Made by a program: the position numbers and the translations under genes | The notes under the pieces: model-generated | Told to the model about the DNA's origin: nothing | The model's input: the letters and a program-made list of their open reading frames with translations, nothing else | Database searches by the model: none | Shown here: positions 33,664-43,596 of the stretch, piece after piece | How positions within the stretch are numbered: the first letter of the stretch is position 1 | Layout: every line of letters begins with the position of its first letter | NCBI GenBank assembly: GCA_025964555.1 | Contig: JAOPYQ010000027.1 | Coordinates: 1-64,000, forward strand | Length of the DNA: 64,000 nt | Direction of reading: 5' to 3' | DNA from: Thermoleophilia bacterium | Lineage (GTDB): Bacteria; Actinomycetota; Thermoleophilia; Gaiellales; SKUG01

Positions 33664-35550
33664 TCAGCGAACGGTCGCAGGCAGCACGATGCGTCGGTAG
33701 ACGCTGCGGGTCGTGCCGTCGCTCGTTCGCACGTGCGTGACGACCAGCACCTCGACGCGCTTGCCGTAGCGCGCGATCGCAAAGCGCGGTCGTTGCCGGA
33801 TCTCGACGGTGACGAGGCGGCGGCCCTGCACCGCTCGCGTGCGCGCCGCGCCGATGACGAAGGGGTCGTGCGACGTCGACGTCGCCGGGCGCAGCCCGAG
33901 CAGGCGCGCCGTGTAGTGGCTCACCAGGTACGTCGTGCGCACCGATGCCGAGCGATTGGTGACGACGATCTGGCTCAGGCCGTTGCGCAGCGCGACCGCC
34001 AGCCGGCCGGTTGCCTGCACGCTCGCGCGGAAGCCGATTCGCGGCGCGGCGGACTCGGCGACGCTCGGCTCGGCGAGGCCGGTCGGCACGTCGCTGCCGT
34101 TCGCGAGGATCTTCGTGGTCGCGCTGACGGATTCCCCGTCGAGCGTCGCGGTGGTCGTCGTCGACCCGGCGCTCGTGCCGGCCGTGAAGAGCGTGGAAGC
34201 CGTACCGAAGGCAACGGTCACGCTCGCGGCATCCAGCGTCGCGTTCGTGGACGTGAACGTCACCGGGAATCCAGCTGCGTCGGTCTCGGCGTTGCCACCG
34301 ATCGGACCGACGAGGCGCACGGACACCACTCCGCTGCCGCCCACCAACACCGCGGCCGGTGCTTCGACGCCGACGAGGCGAAGGGGTTCGGAGACGTCCG
34401 CCGGGCCGTTGACCGCCGACGTCGCAAGTCCGGCGCTGCGTCCCCACCAGTTGCGTCGCGCGTCGATGCTGCCGCTCGTGATGGAGCTGACGACCACGTT
34501 CTGTGCGCCGTCGGTCAGCAGGCGGTTGCCGCGCACCACGAGGGGGTCCCCGAGCACGGCGCCCGATGCGCTCACCGCGGTGCGAACGCCTGACACGTCG
34601 TTGGCGCGGAACTGGATGTCGCGCGACGTGCCCGTGCCGCGGTCGTCGGAGACGTACAGCGAGACGGTGCCGCCGACGAGCCGGTTGCGCTCGATCGTCA
34701 CGCCGTCGAGTCCGCCGCCGAGACGGATCGCGTGGCCATTGAGCTGGAGGCCGACGTTGTCCTGCACGAGCACGCGCTCGGTGCTGCCGTCGGTATCGGC
34801 GAGCACGAGCAGCGGGCCGGAGTTGCTGAGCACGTTGTGTCGCACGTGCAGCCCGGGCACGCCGCCCGCGTCGACGATCGCCGAGTCGGGAAAGCCGGTG
34901 AAGCCGCGGAACTCGTTTCGCTCTACGGCGACGCCTCGGATGCCGTCGGGCAGGAACTCGCCGTGCACGAACAGAGCGACGTGTGCGCCGCCCGGCTCGG
35001 CGACGAAGAGGTTGTCGGAGAAGGTGAGTCCGCCGAGCTCGGAGGAGGCGTACACGACCTGCGAGCCGCCGATGCGAGCGAAGGTGCTGTTGATGATCAG
35101 CCCTGCGCCGGCGCCGGCGCCAGGAAGCGGCGCGGCGAATCGCAGCGCGGGCCCCGCGGTGGTGCGGAACTCGAGGCCGTCGATCGTCACGGATGCCTGC
35201 ACGACGATCGTGCCGCGAATCGTGGAGGTGCGGTTGGCCTGGTCGATGCCTCGCGTCACGCCACTCACGCCGGACTGCGCTCCTCGCAGCTGCACGGGAA
35301 CGTCGATCGTCGCACCCTGATAGTCGCCGGGTGCGAGGTCGAGCACGTCGCCGGCGACTGCGTGGTCGATGCCATCGTCGATCGTCTCGCACGGCGCTGC
35401 TGCCGAGCCGCAGGTCGCGGCGGTGGCGTTGCTGCTCGAATCCACGTGGATGGTGGTCGCCATCGCCCCGGCTGGCTGCGCGAGCGCGGCGCAGAGCACG
35501 CTGAGGAGGGCGGCTCGAAGACGGATGCTGGGGAGCAGGCGGGTCACCAC
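33664..35550 (-). CDS. Secreted right-handed parallel beta-helix protein
   Basis: The protein has a signal peptide with a basic start (V-T-R-L-L-P-S-I-R-L-R), a hydrophobic core and a Q-P-A-G-A-M-A cleavage region. The mature part begins with a D-G-I-D-H-A-V-A-G-D-V-L-D-L-A-P-G-D-Y segment typical of pectate-lyase-like folds. Many N-x-x and G-x-x turns follow (V-E-R-N-E-F, L-V-Q-D-N-V-G, I-E-R-N-R-L). An Ig-like domain (F-P-V-T-F-T-S-T-N-A-T-L) and a basic C-terminal domain close it. The start may be the GTG at 35550 or a TTG at 35571. It may bind or cleave a polysaccharide, but catalytic residues are not evident. Confidence 0.8.
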   Translation of the reverse strand: MVTRLLPSIRLRAALLSVLCAALAQPAGAMATTIHVDSSSNATAATCGSAAAPCETIDDGIDHAVAGDVLDLAPGDYQGATIDVPVQLRGAQSGVSGVTRGIDQANRTSTIRGTIVVQASVTIDGLEFRTTAGPALRFAAPLPGAGAGAGLIINSTFARIGGSQVVYASSELGGLTFSDNLFVAEPGGAHVALFVHGEFLPDGIRGVAVERNEFRGFTGFPDSAIVDAGGVPGLHVRHNVLSNSGPLLVLADTDGSTERVLVQDNVGLQLNGHAIRLGGGLDGVTIERNRLVGGTVSLYVSDDRGTGTSRDIQFRANDVSGVRTAVSASGAVLGDPLVVRGNRLLTDGAQNVVVSSITSGSIDARRNWWGRSAGLATSAVNGPADVSEPLRLVGVEAPAAVLVGGSGVVSVRLVGPIGGNAETDAAGFPVTFTSTNATLDAASVTVAFGTASTLFTAGTSAGSTTTTATLDGESVSATTKILANGSDVPTGLAEPSVAESAAPRIGFRASVQATGRLAVALRNGLSQIVVTNRSASVRTTYLVSHYTARLLGLRPATSTSHDPFVIGAARTRAVQGRRLVTVEIRQRPRFAIARYGKRVEVLVVTHVRTSDGTTRSVYRRIVLPATVR

Positions 35551-35636
35551 CGATCCAGCGTCACCCAACAATCCGGATCACGCAAGGGTCCGAGGCGGAA
35601 TTGCGGCCACGAGATGGCCGCGCCGCGAACCGGGCG

Positions 35637-37205
35637 TCAGGCGGCGAGGTCCTCGGGTGAGTCCCATGCGCGCTCGAGGGCGCCACGGTCGGGAAGCAGG
35701 CCTGCCGGCCCGTCGATCGGCTGCATGCCGATGGCCGGCGTGAAGATCGGTACGACGGGCTCCGGCTGCGCGTGGGCTGCGCTCGCCGCGTCGATGCCCG
35801 CACTCGTGCCCTGTGCGAGCCGGCGCACGATGACCGACTCGAGTGCCTGCACGACGATCGGGTCGAACGACGTGCCGGATTCCTCGTGCAGCAGCGCGAG
35901 TGCCCGCTCGACCGGCCACGGCTCCTTGTACGAGCGCGAGTCGGTGAGCGCGTCGAACACGTCGCAGGCAGTCATGATGCGAGTCTCGAGGTCGATCTGT
36001 TCACCCTTGAGCCCGAGCGGATAGCCGGTGCCGGACAGCTTCTCGTGGTGGCCGAGCACGATCATGAGCTCGCCGTCGAAGCCGCGCAGCTGGCTCAGCA
36101 GCTCCACGCCGAAGTCCGGGTGCGCCTTCACGAGGTCGAACTCCTCGTCGGTGAGCTTGCCGGCCTTGTGCAGCACGCTGTGCGGGATGCGCAGCTTGCC
36201 GATGTCGTGCACGAGGCCTGCGGCAGCGATGCGGCGAATCGTGGGAGCGTCGAGCTCGAGCTGCTCGCCGACTTCCACGGCGAGCTCTGCGACGCGACGC
36301 GAGTGGTGCCACGTCGACGGGTCGACCTCGGCGAGGCGCACGGTGAGCGCGTGTACGAATCCGCCGAGCAGCTCCTCGCTCGATTCGACCACCGCGCGCC
36401 CGTCGCGGTGCGTGGTCAGTCGCCAGGCTGACATCGGTCGGCGAAGGTCGCCGACGATGCCGACGCTGATGCACGTCAGCGCGATCGCCTCCAGGAAGTG
36501 ACCGAGCCAGAACTGCGTGTCGAACGGCACCGACTGCACGTAGGAGGAGACGGCCATCGCCAGCGCGAGGATGCCCGTGAACATCGCGGCGTCGCTCGGG
36601 CGGCGCGTGATGTCAGCCACGCGGTGCACGCGCAGGGCTGCGAGCAGGAGCGTGGGGATCGATGCGGCGAGCACGATGGTGGAATACGGCGCGTCCATGA
36701 GCGGTACCTGCGGCACGCGGTGCGGCGCGAGCAGGCCGACGGCTGCGAAGCCGACGGCACCGAAGAGCGTTGCGCACTGGACCTGCACGACGAGCCGACG
36801 GGTCTGACCCGCGCGCGAGGAGATCGACATCGCGATGGCGATGAAGCCGGCGCCGATCGGCATCGACATCACGCCGGCGAAGCCGACGGTCGCGGTCACG
36901 TCATGGAAGATCGGACCGCCCGGGGTGGCGAGTGCGTGCACGAGCAGCATGCCGCCGGTGGCGGTGAAGCCGCTCGCGACGAGGGCCGCGCGGATGTCGT
37001 GGCGCTGCCATGCGGCGCGGCTGACGAAGGCGGCGGTGATGAGCGCGACGACCGCCATGAGCGAGTTGAGCACGGCGTGTCCCATGCCGGCGAGCAGCAC
37101 GTCCCCGTCGAACGTCGGGGTCGCGAGGAAGTAGAGCGGGGCGATGGCAAGGAACGCGACGGCAAGTCGCGCTTTGACCAAGGGGTGATCCATCCAGGCG
37201 GGCAT
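35637..37205 (-). CDS. Membrane HD-GYP domain phosphodiesterase
   Basis: The N-terminal half has about eight membrane helices. After a short linker the HD-GYP domain follows. It shows H-H-S-R-R-V-A-E-L, the H-D-I-G-K-L-R-I-P metal site, H-P-D-F-G-V-E-L-L, and H-H-E-K-L-S-G-T-G-Y-P. All metal and GYP residues are present, so it can be expected to hydrolyse cyclic di-GMP or a related dinucleotide under control of the membrane part. The ATG at 37205 is my preferred start, but 37250 and 37193 are possible because none has a good ribosome site. Confidence 0.9.
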   Translation of the reverse strand: MPAWMDHPLVKARLAVAFLAIAPLYFLATPTFDGDVLLAGMGHAVLNSLMAVVALITAAFVSRAAWQRHDIRAALVASGFTATGGMLLVHALATPGGPIFHDVTATVGFAGVMSMPIGAGFIAIAMSISSRAGQTRRLVVQVQCATLFGAVGFAAVGLLAPHRVPQVPLMDAPYSTIVLAASIPTLLLAALRVHRVADITRRPSDAAMFTGILALAMAVSSYVQSVPFDTQFWLGHFLEAIALTCISVGIVGDLRRPMSAWRLTTHRDGRAVVESSEELLGGFVHALTVRLAEVDPSTWHHSRRVAELAVEVGEQLELDAPTIRRIAAAGLVHDIGKLRIPHSVLHKAGKLTDEEFDLVKAHPDFGVELLSQLRGFDGELMIVLGHHEKLSGTGYPLGLKGEQIDLETRIMTACDVFDALTDSRSYKEPWPVERALALLHEESGTSFDPIVVQALESVIVRRLAQGTSAGIDAASAAHAQPEPVVPIFTPAIGMQPIDGPAGLLPDRGALERAWDSPEDLAA

Positions 37206-37372
37206 GTGGCGTGCATCGGCGCTGGAGCGTCGGAACTGAACCCCCGGCATGCGCCGAAGCGACAGTGATTCGCCCCTCGAAGTGAATGCGGCCGTGGCAG
37301 GAGTGGCGCGCCTTCGCTAGACTTCGGACAGCGCCGCGAAGGTTCGCTTCGTGCAGTCGTCGTGGCGCCCCC

Positions 37373-37444
<72 letters not shown>

Positions 37445-37450
37445 CTCACG

Positions 37451-37476
37451 GAAACCCCTGCTTCGGCGGGGGTTTC
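37451..37476 (+). terminator. UUCG-loop terminator after tRNA-Thr
   Basis: The stem GAAACCCCTGC pairs with GCGGGGGTTTC around a TTCG tetraloop, seven bases downstream of the tRNA. The short T-run within and after the right arm fits intrinsic termination. Confidence 0.8.
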
Positions 37477-37601
37477 GTCGTCTTCAGCGGTCAGGTGCGA
37501 CCGCATGAACGGGCCCGTCTACCGCGAACGTGCCGCGAAGCTGCGACCATGTCGGAGCGTTCATCGCCGGTCAGCGACGCGCATCCCCAGGCAGGAAGTC
37601 C

Positions 37602-39236
37602 GTGAGCCGCTCTCCCAATCCGCCCACCAGGGCCCGATCCGTCGTCGCGCTTGTCGCCACCGACATCACCCGCACATACGCCGATCGCGTCGTGCTCGAC
37701 GGCGTCTCGATCACCGCCGCACCGGGGCGACGCATCGGATTGGTGGGGGACAACGGATCGGGCAAGTCAACCCTGCTGCGGCTGCTCGCGGGCCTGGACG
37801 ATCCCGACGCTGGGCGCATCGTGCGGCCCGCGAACACCGCGCTGCTGGAACAGGACCTGCGCCAGCCGCCCGAGACGACGATCCACGAGGTCGTCGAGGA
37901 TGCATTGGCCGAGCTGCGAGAGCTCGCGCAGGAGGTCCAGGAGCTCTCGGCGCTCGTGCAGCGCCTCCCGGACGACGCGGCGCTCGTTCGTGAGTACGGC
38001 GACGTGCTGGAACTCGCACACATGCGCGAGGCGTGGGACGCTGACCACCGCGTCGCGCGCGTCATGCGCGGGCTCGGTCTCCACGACTTCGAGCGTTCTC
38101 GAGCGATCGGGACCTTGTCCGGCGGCGAGCGCGCTCGCGTCGCGATGGCGGCACTGCTCGTGCGCCAGCCCGAGGCGCTCCTGCTGGACGAGCCGACGAA
38201 CCACCTCGACGAGGCAGGCCTCGAGTTCGTGGAGCGCCACCTGTGCCAGCTGTCCGGTGTGCTCGTCGTGTCAAGCCACGATCGCGCGTTCCTCGATGCC
38301 GTCTGTACGGACATCGTCGACATCGACCCGTCCCGCCACGGCGTCACGCGCTTCGGCGGCAGCTTCGGCACCTACCTCGTCGCCAAGCGCCGCGCGCGCC
38401 AGGAATGGGAGCGCGCGTGGCAGCAGCAGGAGACCGAGCGCGCCCTGCTGGAATCGACCATCGCCGGTGGTGGCGGCCGGCGCGACGTGCACGAGCGAGC
38501 GCGGCGCGACAACGACAAGAAGGGTCAGTCCTCCCGTGACGGGCGCGCCCAGGCCGCCGTCGCTCGCCGCATCCGCGACCTGCGCTCGAAGCTCGCCGTG
38601 CTCGATCGAGACGGCGTTGCCAAGCCCCCGGCTGCACTCAGCTTCCGCGCAGCCGTGGGAGCCGCGCTCGAGGGGGACGAACCACTCGTGCGCATCACGG
38701 GCCTGGCGTTCGAGGGACGGATCGGTCGCCAGACGTTCGAGATCCGCCCGCGCGACCGGCTGCTGCTGTCGGGCCCCAACGGCAGCGGCAAGTCGACCTT
38801 GATCGACCTGCTCACCGGCGAGCTCGAGCCCACGTCGGGCGTCGTCGAGTACGCCGAGGGGGTGCGCATCGGCGTGCTCCCACAGGACCCTGAGTTCCCT
38901 GCAGACGACACCCCGAACGACGTCTACCGAGCGGCGGCCGACGGGCGTGACGACGTGCCGGAACTCGCCGACCTCGGCCTGCTGGACGAGGCCGACCTGG
39001 ATCGACCGATGGGTGAGCTGAGCGAAGGGCAGCGGCGTCGCGTCGCGATCGCGATGCTCATCGCCGGCGCACCGCACGTCCTGCTGCTGGACGAGCCCAC
39101 CAACCATCTCTCGCCGTCGTTCGTGAGCGACCTGGAGGTGGCACTCGACGCTGCAGATGCCGCTGTGGTGATCGTCAGCCACGATCGCTGGCTGCGTGCT
39201 CGGTGGATGGGACGCGAGCTGCGCGTCGACGCGTGA
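37602..39236 (+). CDS. ABC-F family ATPase
   Basis: The 544-residue protein has two nucleotide-binding domains and no membrane part, which defines the ABC-F family of ribosome-acting ATPases. Domain 1 has G-D-N-G-S-G-K-S-T, signature L-S-G-G-E and Walker [12 protein letters not shown]. Domain 2 has G-P-N-G-S-G-K-S-T, a variant signature L-S-E-G-Q, and [11 protein letters not shown] charged linker between them (about residues 255-340) is the tip that reaches the ribosome. The GTG at 37602 follows AGGAAG. It may protect ribosomes from an antibiotic or rescue translation, and the subfamily cannot be fixed by eye. Confidence 0.92.
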   Translation: MSRSPNPPTRARSVVALVATDITRTYADRVVLDGVSITAAPGRRIGLVGDNGSGKSTLLRLLAGLDDPDAGRIVRPANTALLEQDLRQPPETTIHEVVEDALAELRELAQEVQELSALVQRLPDDAALVREYGDVLELAHMREAWDADHRVARVMRGLGLHDFERSRAIGTLSGGERARVAMAALLVRQPEALLLDEPTNHLDEAGLEFVERHLCQLSGVLVVSSHDRAFLDAVCTDIVDIDPSRHGVTRFGGSFGTYLVAKRRARQEWERAWQQQETERALLESTIAGGGGRRDVHERARRDNDKKGQSSRDGRAQAAVARRIRDLRSKLAVLDRDGVAKPPAALSFRAAVGAALEGDEPLVRITGLAFEGRIGRQTFEIRPRDRLLLSGPNGSGKSTLIDLLTGELEPTSGVVEYAEGVRIGVLPQDPEFPADDTPNDVYRAAADGRDDVPELADLGLLDEADLDRPMGELSEGQRRRVAIAMLIAGAPHVLLLDEPTNHLSPSFVSDLEVALDAADAAVVIVSHDRWLRARWMGRELRVDA

Positions 39237-39240
39237 TTCG

Positions 39241-41127
39241 TCAGGTCGCAGCCGCGTAGCGGCCCAGCAGGCGCACCGACGTGGCCCGCTGGGAAACCGC
39301 CACGACCAACGCGTCCACGGTGCCTGGATCCAGCTCGCCGCGATCTGCCATCTCGACATCGATGGCGAAGGCGTACTCCCACATCGTGTCGCCGGCCGGA
39401 CGTGATTCCAGCTTCGTGAGATTGAGGCCGACGTCTGCGATCGCTTCCATGCAGGCGAGCAGCGCGCCGGGTTCATTGCGCGTGGTGAACACGAGCGACG
39501 CCTTGTTCGCCGATCCCGCCACCGGCCGTGCGCCGAGCACGAGGAACCTCGTCGTGTTGTCGGAGCGGGTCTGGATGTCAGCCGCGAGTGTCTCGAGGCC
39601 GTGCACGACCCCCGCCCGTGCGCTGGCGATCGCCGCGTGAGCACTGCCCGGGCCGAGCTCGGCGACCTCGGCCGCGGCGATCGCGGTGTTGGTTGCAGCG
39701 ACCGCAGCGATGCCGTGCTGCGCGAGGAACTCCGCGCACTGCGCAAGCGCCTGGGGGTGCGAGACCGCGTGCGTGACCTCGTCGAGCCCCGTACCGGCAA
39801 CCGCGAGCAGGTGGTGCCGCACGGCGAGCCTGACCTCGCCGATGACATGCACGTCGTCATTCGCGAGGAGCGCGTCGTAGGTCTCGAGCACGCTGCCGTG
39901 GAGGGAGTTCTCGATCGGCACGATGCCAGCATCGGCGTCGCCAGAAGCGACCGCCGAAACCACGGCGCCGAACGACGCGAGCGCCACTCGCGGGGCGTCC
40001 TCGCCGAAGCGCTGCACGAGGGCTGCTTCGCCGAACGCGCCCGCCGTTCCCTGGAACGCGATCATCGGACTTGCCGTCGCTACGACGCGACCGGCGTCCC
40101 GCACGATGAGCGACCGGTCGACCGCGGCGGCAACGCGATCGACACCACCGAGCAGCTCGCCGAATGCCGCCGGCGTGAGCGACTGCGCGCCGTCGCTCGC
40201 AGCTTCCTCGGGGTGTGCGTGCACCTCGATGATGAGCCCGTCGGCGCCCGCCGCGACCGCTGCCTTCGAGATCGGGGTGATCAGGTCGGCGCGGCCGGTC
40301 GCGTGACTGGGATCGACGATCACCGGCAGGTGCGACACCATCTTGAGCACCGGCACGGCGTTCACGTCGAAGGTCGAACGCGTCGCCGTCTCGAACGTGC
40401 GGATCCCGCGCTCGCACAGCAGCACGTTGGGATTGCCCTGGCTGAGGATGTACTCCGCAGCGAGCAGGAGCTCCTCGATCGTCGCGCTCATGCCTCGCTT
40501 GAGCAGCACCGGCTTGGGCTGGCGGCCGACGGCCTCGAGCAGTCGGTAGTTCTGCATGTTGCGCGTGCCGAGCTGGAGCACGTCGGCGTAGTCGCTCACC
40601 ATGTCGACCTCGTCGGAGCCCATGACCTCGGTGATGATCGACATCCCGTGCGTGTCGCGCACCTCGGCCATGATCTTGAGGGCCTCTTCGCCGAGCCCCT
40701 GGAAGCTGTACGGCGAGCTGCGCGGCTTGAATGCTCCGCCGCGCAGGATCGTCACGCCCTGTGCCGCGAGCTGGTCGGCGACCTCGAACGTCTGCTCGCG
40801 ACTCTCGATCGAACACGGTCCGGCCATGACAGCCACACCAGCACCGCCGACCACGGTCGCATTCGCACCCGAGCCGATCGTGACGATGCTGTCCTCAGGA
40901 TGGAAGTCGCGGCTCGCGAGCTTGTAGGGCGCGCGGATCGGCATGACATCCGCCACGCCTTCCATCGCGCGGAACACGTCCGGGTCCGGGCGGTCGATGC
41001 CGACCACGCCGATCACGACGCGCTCCTGGCCCTCGGTCGGGTGCGGATCCAGTCCGAGGCCCCGGACGCGATCGAGGACGGCGTCGACGAGGTGCTGCTC
41101 GGCGCCCATGCGCATGACGATGATCAT
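39241..41127 (-). CDS. DAHP synthase-prephenate dehydratase fusion
   Basis: Residues 1-66 are a ferredoxin-like regulatory domain and 85-340 a type I-beta DAHP synthase, with [24 protein letters not shown] and the metal-site H-A-T-G-R-A-D-L. Residues about 354-532 are a prephenate dehydratase beginning [12 protein letters not shown] and containing the catalytic N-T-T-R-F. The last 80 residues are an ACT domain with E-S-R-P, the phenylalanine site. So the first shikimate step and a phenylalanine-branch step share one chain. The gene has no other aro genes beside it. Confidence 0.93.
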   Translation of the reverse strand: MIIVMRMGAEQHLVDAVLDRVRGLGLDPHPTEGQERVVIGVVGIDRPDPDVFRAMEGVADVMPIRAPYKLASRDFHPEDSIVTIGSGANATVVGGAGVAVMAGPCSIESREQTFEVADQLAAQGVTILRGGAFKPRSSPYSFQGLGEEALKIMAEVRDTHGMSIITEVMGSDEVDMVSDYADVLQLGTRNMQNYRLLEAVGRQPKPVLLKRGMSATIEELLLAAEYILSQGNPNVLLCERGIRTFETATRSTFDVNAVPVLKMVSHLPVIVDPSHATGRADLITPISKAAVAAGADGLIIEVHAHPEEAASDGAQSLTPAAFGELLGGVDRVAAAVDRSLIVRDAGRVVATASPMIAFQGTAGAFGEAALVQRFGEDAPRVALASFGAVVSAVASGDADAGIVPIENSLHGSVLETYDALLANDDVHVIGEVRLAVRHHLLAVAGTGLDEVTHAVSHPQALAQCAEFLAQHGIAAVAATNTAIAAAEVAELGPGSAHAAIASARAGVVHGLETLAADIQTRSDNTTRFLVLGARPVAGSANKASLVFTTRNEPGALLACMEAIADVGLNLTKLESRPAGDTMWEYAFAIDVEMADRGELDPGTVDALVVAVSQRATSVRLLGRYAAAT

Positions 41128-41269
41128 GAATTCACTCTCGAGTTCTCGACGGTGGACCGGTGCGTCCTAGGCTCCTACCCGCATGAGCGAATCATCGCGC
41201 CACGCCGCAGTCTCGCTCGGGCGTGCGCAACGTTTCGATGGTCGTGCCATCGGCCTGTAGCATCGCCGC

Positions 41270-41989
41270 ATGGAACCGGACGAAGAGCCAGCTCGCCGAC
41301 GCCTCACCCGACCCGCCGAGGTGGCGGCCTGGGAGCGGCCCATCGGTCGTCGAGCGTTTCTCGCGACGGTCGCGGCAGGAGTTGGCGGGCTCGCGCTGCT
41401 GTCCAGGTCGAGCGGCATCACCCGCGCCGTGTCCAAGGTCACCGAGGCAGCGTCGGGCGACGGGGGCTGGCGCATCTACGCGGTCGAGAGCCCGATGCCC
41501 GAGTTCGACCCGGCGTCGTTCTCGCTCAAGATCTCGGGCGCGGTGGAGGAACCCATCGAGCTGACCTGGCCCGAGGTCGAGGAGTGGGCCGGCGCGCGGC
41601 GCACCGCCGACTTCCACTGCGTCACCGGCTGGTCCGTCATGGACGTGAAGTGGGACGGCATCCTGCCGGCTGACATCGTGGCTCGCGTGCGACCGAAGCC
41701 GGAGGCGAAGTACGTGAGCATGCTCTCGCTCGAGACCTCCTACATGGACCAGGTCACGATGGAGCAGTTCCTGCACGACTCGAACGTGCTCGCCCACTCG
41801 ATGGACGGCGCGCCGCTCACGCGCGAGCACGGGTCGCCGCTTCGGATGGTGCTGCCGGAGATGTACGGCTACAAGGGCGTGAAGTGGCTCCGCGAGCTGC
41901 GGTTCGACACCGAGCTGATCCCGGGCTACTGGGAGCGCCGCGGATATGACATCGACGCGTACGTGGGGAATTCCAATGGCATCTCCTGA
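41270..41989 (+). CDS. TAT-exported molybdopterin oxidoreductase (YedY/sulfite oxidase-like)
   Basis: The N-terminus has a twin-arginine signal (I-G-R-R-A-F-L-A-T) followed by a hydrophobic stretch. The mature part is an oxidoreductase molybdopterin-binding domain. It has L-x-L-T-W-P-E-V-E-E-W, the presumed molybdenum-ligand Cys in F-H-C-V-T-G-W-S, and V-L-P-E-M-Y-G-Y-K-G-V-K-W near the end. The adjacent cytochrome b gene starts inside its 3' end, so the two form a membrane redox pair, with electrons supplied through the heme protein. The enzyme probably reduces or oxidises a small sulfur compound or methionine sulfoxide. Confidence 0.9.
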   Translation: MEPDEEPARRRLTRPAEVAAWERPIGRRAFLATVAAGVGGLALLSRSSGITRAVSKVTEAASGDGGWRIYAVESPMPEFDPASFSLKISGAVEEPIELTWPEVEEWAGARRTADFHCVTGWSVMDVKWDGILPADIVARVRPKPEAKYVSMLSLETSYMDQVTMEQFLHDSNVLAHSMDGAPLTREHGSPLRMVLPEMYGYKGVKWLRELRFDTELIPGYWERRGYDIDAYVGNSNGIS

Positions 41990-42641
41990 CCGACGCACGC
42001 GACTGACACGCTTCACGCTCACCGAGCGCGTGCTGCACTGGCTCGTCGCGGTCACGTTCCTGCTCATGCTGGGAACCGGCCTGGCGCTGTACTTCCCGTC
42101 GTTCGCGCAGCTGATGAGCCGACCGGTCGCCAAGGACATCCACCTGTGGTCGGCGATCGTGATGGGCGTGTCGATGGTGCTCGTGCCACTGCTCGGCGAT
42201 CGCGCTGCGGTGCTCGGCTCTGCGCGCGAGGTGCAGTACCTCGACGGAGACGACGTCGCATGGCTCAAGGCCGGACCGGTGCGTCAGCTCGGAAAGGTGT
42301 CACCCGTGCCGCAAGGCCGCTTCAACGCAGGGCAGAAGCTCAACACCGCGATGCTCTCGGGCGGCATGGTGATCATGTACCTCACCGGTTTCCTGCTGTG
42401 GTACGGCGAGCGCGACACGAGCTACCGCTTCATGGGCACCGTCCCGATGCACGACGTGTTCACCGTGTTCCTGACGCTGCTCGTCACCGGACACATCTAC
42501 CTCGCGGCGATCCATCCGATGACGCGTGCGGCGCTGCGTGGCATGACGTACGGCGATGTCGATCGCGAATTCGCGGAGCACCACCACGCGAAGTGGGTCG
42601 CGTCGCTCGATGCGGACCGCGAGGCCGACGCGGAGGCGTAA
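41976..42641 (+). CDS. Cytochrome b561/FDH-gamma-like heme membrane subunit
   Basis: The 221-residue protein has four main membrane helices. Histidines suited to heme binding lie in R-V-L-H-W-L-V-A, K-D-I-H-L-W-S, P-M-H-D-V-F and T-G-H-I-Y-L-A-A-I-H-P-M. The pattern fits the prokaryotic cytochrome b561 or formate dehydrogenase gamma family. The ATG at 41976 has GGGGA upstream and overlaps the molybdoprotein gene by 14 bases. It should pass electrons between the quinone pool and the exported molybdoprotein. Confidence 0.9.
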   Translation: MASPDRRTRLTRFTLTERVLHWLVAVTFLLMLGTGLALYFPSFAQLMSRPVAKDIHLWSAIVMGVSMVLVPLLGDRAAVLGSAREVQYLDGDDVAWLKAGPVRQLGKVSPVPQGRFNAGQKLNTAMLSGGMVIMYLTGFLLWYGERDTSYRFMGTVPMHDVFTVFLTLLVTGHIYLAAIHPMTRAALRGMTYGDVDREFAEHHHAKWVASLDADREADAEA

Positions 42642-42663
42642 CGATCCCGGCGCCGGGGATGGA

Positions 42664-43449
42664 ATGGTCCCCATGGCGATCGACCCTGCGCACATCCGGA
42701 TCGGGACCGCCCGCTGGAACATCCCGTTTGACGCGACAGCCCAGGTCGACCCGGACCGAAAGCGCGAGGGCTCGCTGACGAGATACGGACGTGCCTTCGC
42801 CGCATCCGAGATCAACTCGTCGTTCTACCGCCATCACCGTGTGAGCACGTACGACCGCTGGGCACTCAGCGTGCCGCTCGATTTCCGCTTCTCGGTCAAG
42901 CTCCCGAAGTCGATCACCCACGATGCGCGTCTCGACGTCCCGACATCGGTACCGATCCTGGACCAATTCCTCGAGGAGGTGCGCCACCTGCGGTTCAAGC
43001 TCGGGCCGATCCTCGTGCAGCTGCCACCGTCGTTCGCATTCGAAGCGGGAGTCGTCGCGCCGTTCTTCGAGGCGCTTCGAGCACGCCACGATGGCCTCGT
43101 CGCGTGCGAGCCACGACATCCGACCTGGTTCGATCCGGATGCCGATGCGCTGCTGGTCGAGCACCGCGTGGGCCGCGTCGCAGCCGATCCGGCCAAGGTC
43201 CCCGAGGCGGCCGAGACTGGCGGCTGGCCGGGTCTTGCGTACGTACGCCTGCACGGTTCGCCGCGCATGTATTACTCCAGCTACGAGGACGACTACCTCG
43301 ACGCCCTCGCGACGCGCCTCCGGGCGCTGGCGGCCGGCGCCGCGGACGACATCTGGTGCATCTTCGACAACACCGCGAGTGGCGCGGCGTTGTCGAATGC
43401 GCTCGACCTTCGCCGCCTCCTGGGCACCGACGACCTCAGCGACGCCTGA
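42664..43449 (+). CDS. DUF72 family protein
   Basis: The 261-residue protein has the DUF72 (YecE-like) TIM-barrel signatures: I-R-I-G-T-A-R-W, E-I-N-S-S-F-Y-R, R-F-S-V-K-L-P-K-S-I-T-H, L-G-P-I-L-V-Q-L-P-P-S-F, E-P-R-H-P-T-W, Y-V-R-L-H-G-S and a final W-C-I-F-D-N-T-A-S-G-A-A. The role of the family is not settled. The start is taken at 42664, with 42673 a near alternative. It follows the cytochrome gene by 22 bases and might share its transcript. Confidence 0.9.
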   Translation: MVPMAIDPAHIRIGTARWNIPFDATAQVDPDRKREGSLTRYGRAFAASEINSSFYRHHRVSTYDRWALSVPLDFRFSVKLPKSITHDARLDVPTSVPILDQFLEEVRHLRFKLGPILVQLPPSFAFEAGVVAPFFEALRARHDGLVACEPRHPTWFDPDADALLVEHRVGRVAADPAKVPEAAETGGWPGLAYVRLHGSPRMYYSSYEDDYLDALATRLRALAAGAADDIWCIFDNTASGAALSNALDLRRLLGTDDLSDA

Positions 43450-43596
43450 GGTGGGCCTGCGCGGGTTGCATATTGCTACCTGCGCGAACGTTTCACTTGG
43501 GCAACTAAGGAACTTTCAAGTGGGGAAAGCGCTGTGGGGGATGGTCAATGCCGCCCCCGATGCGCGAACCTGCGCGACATGACAAGAGGAGCCCAC

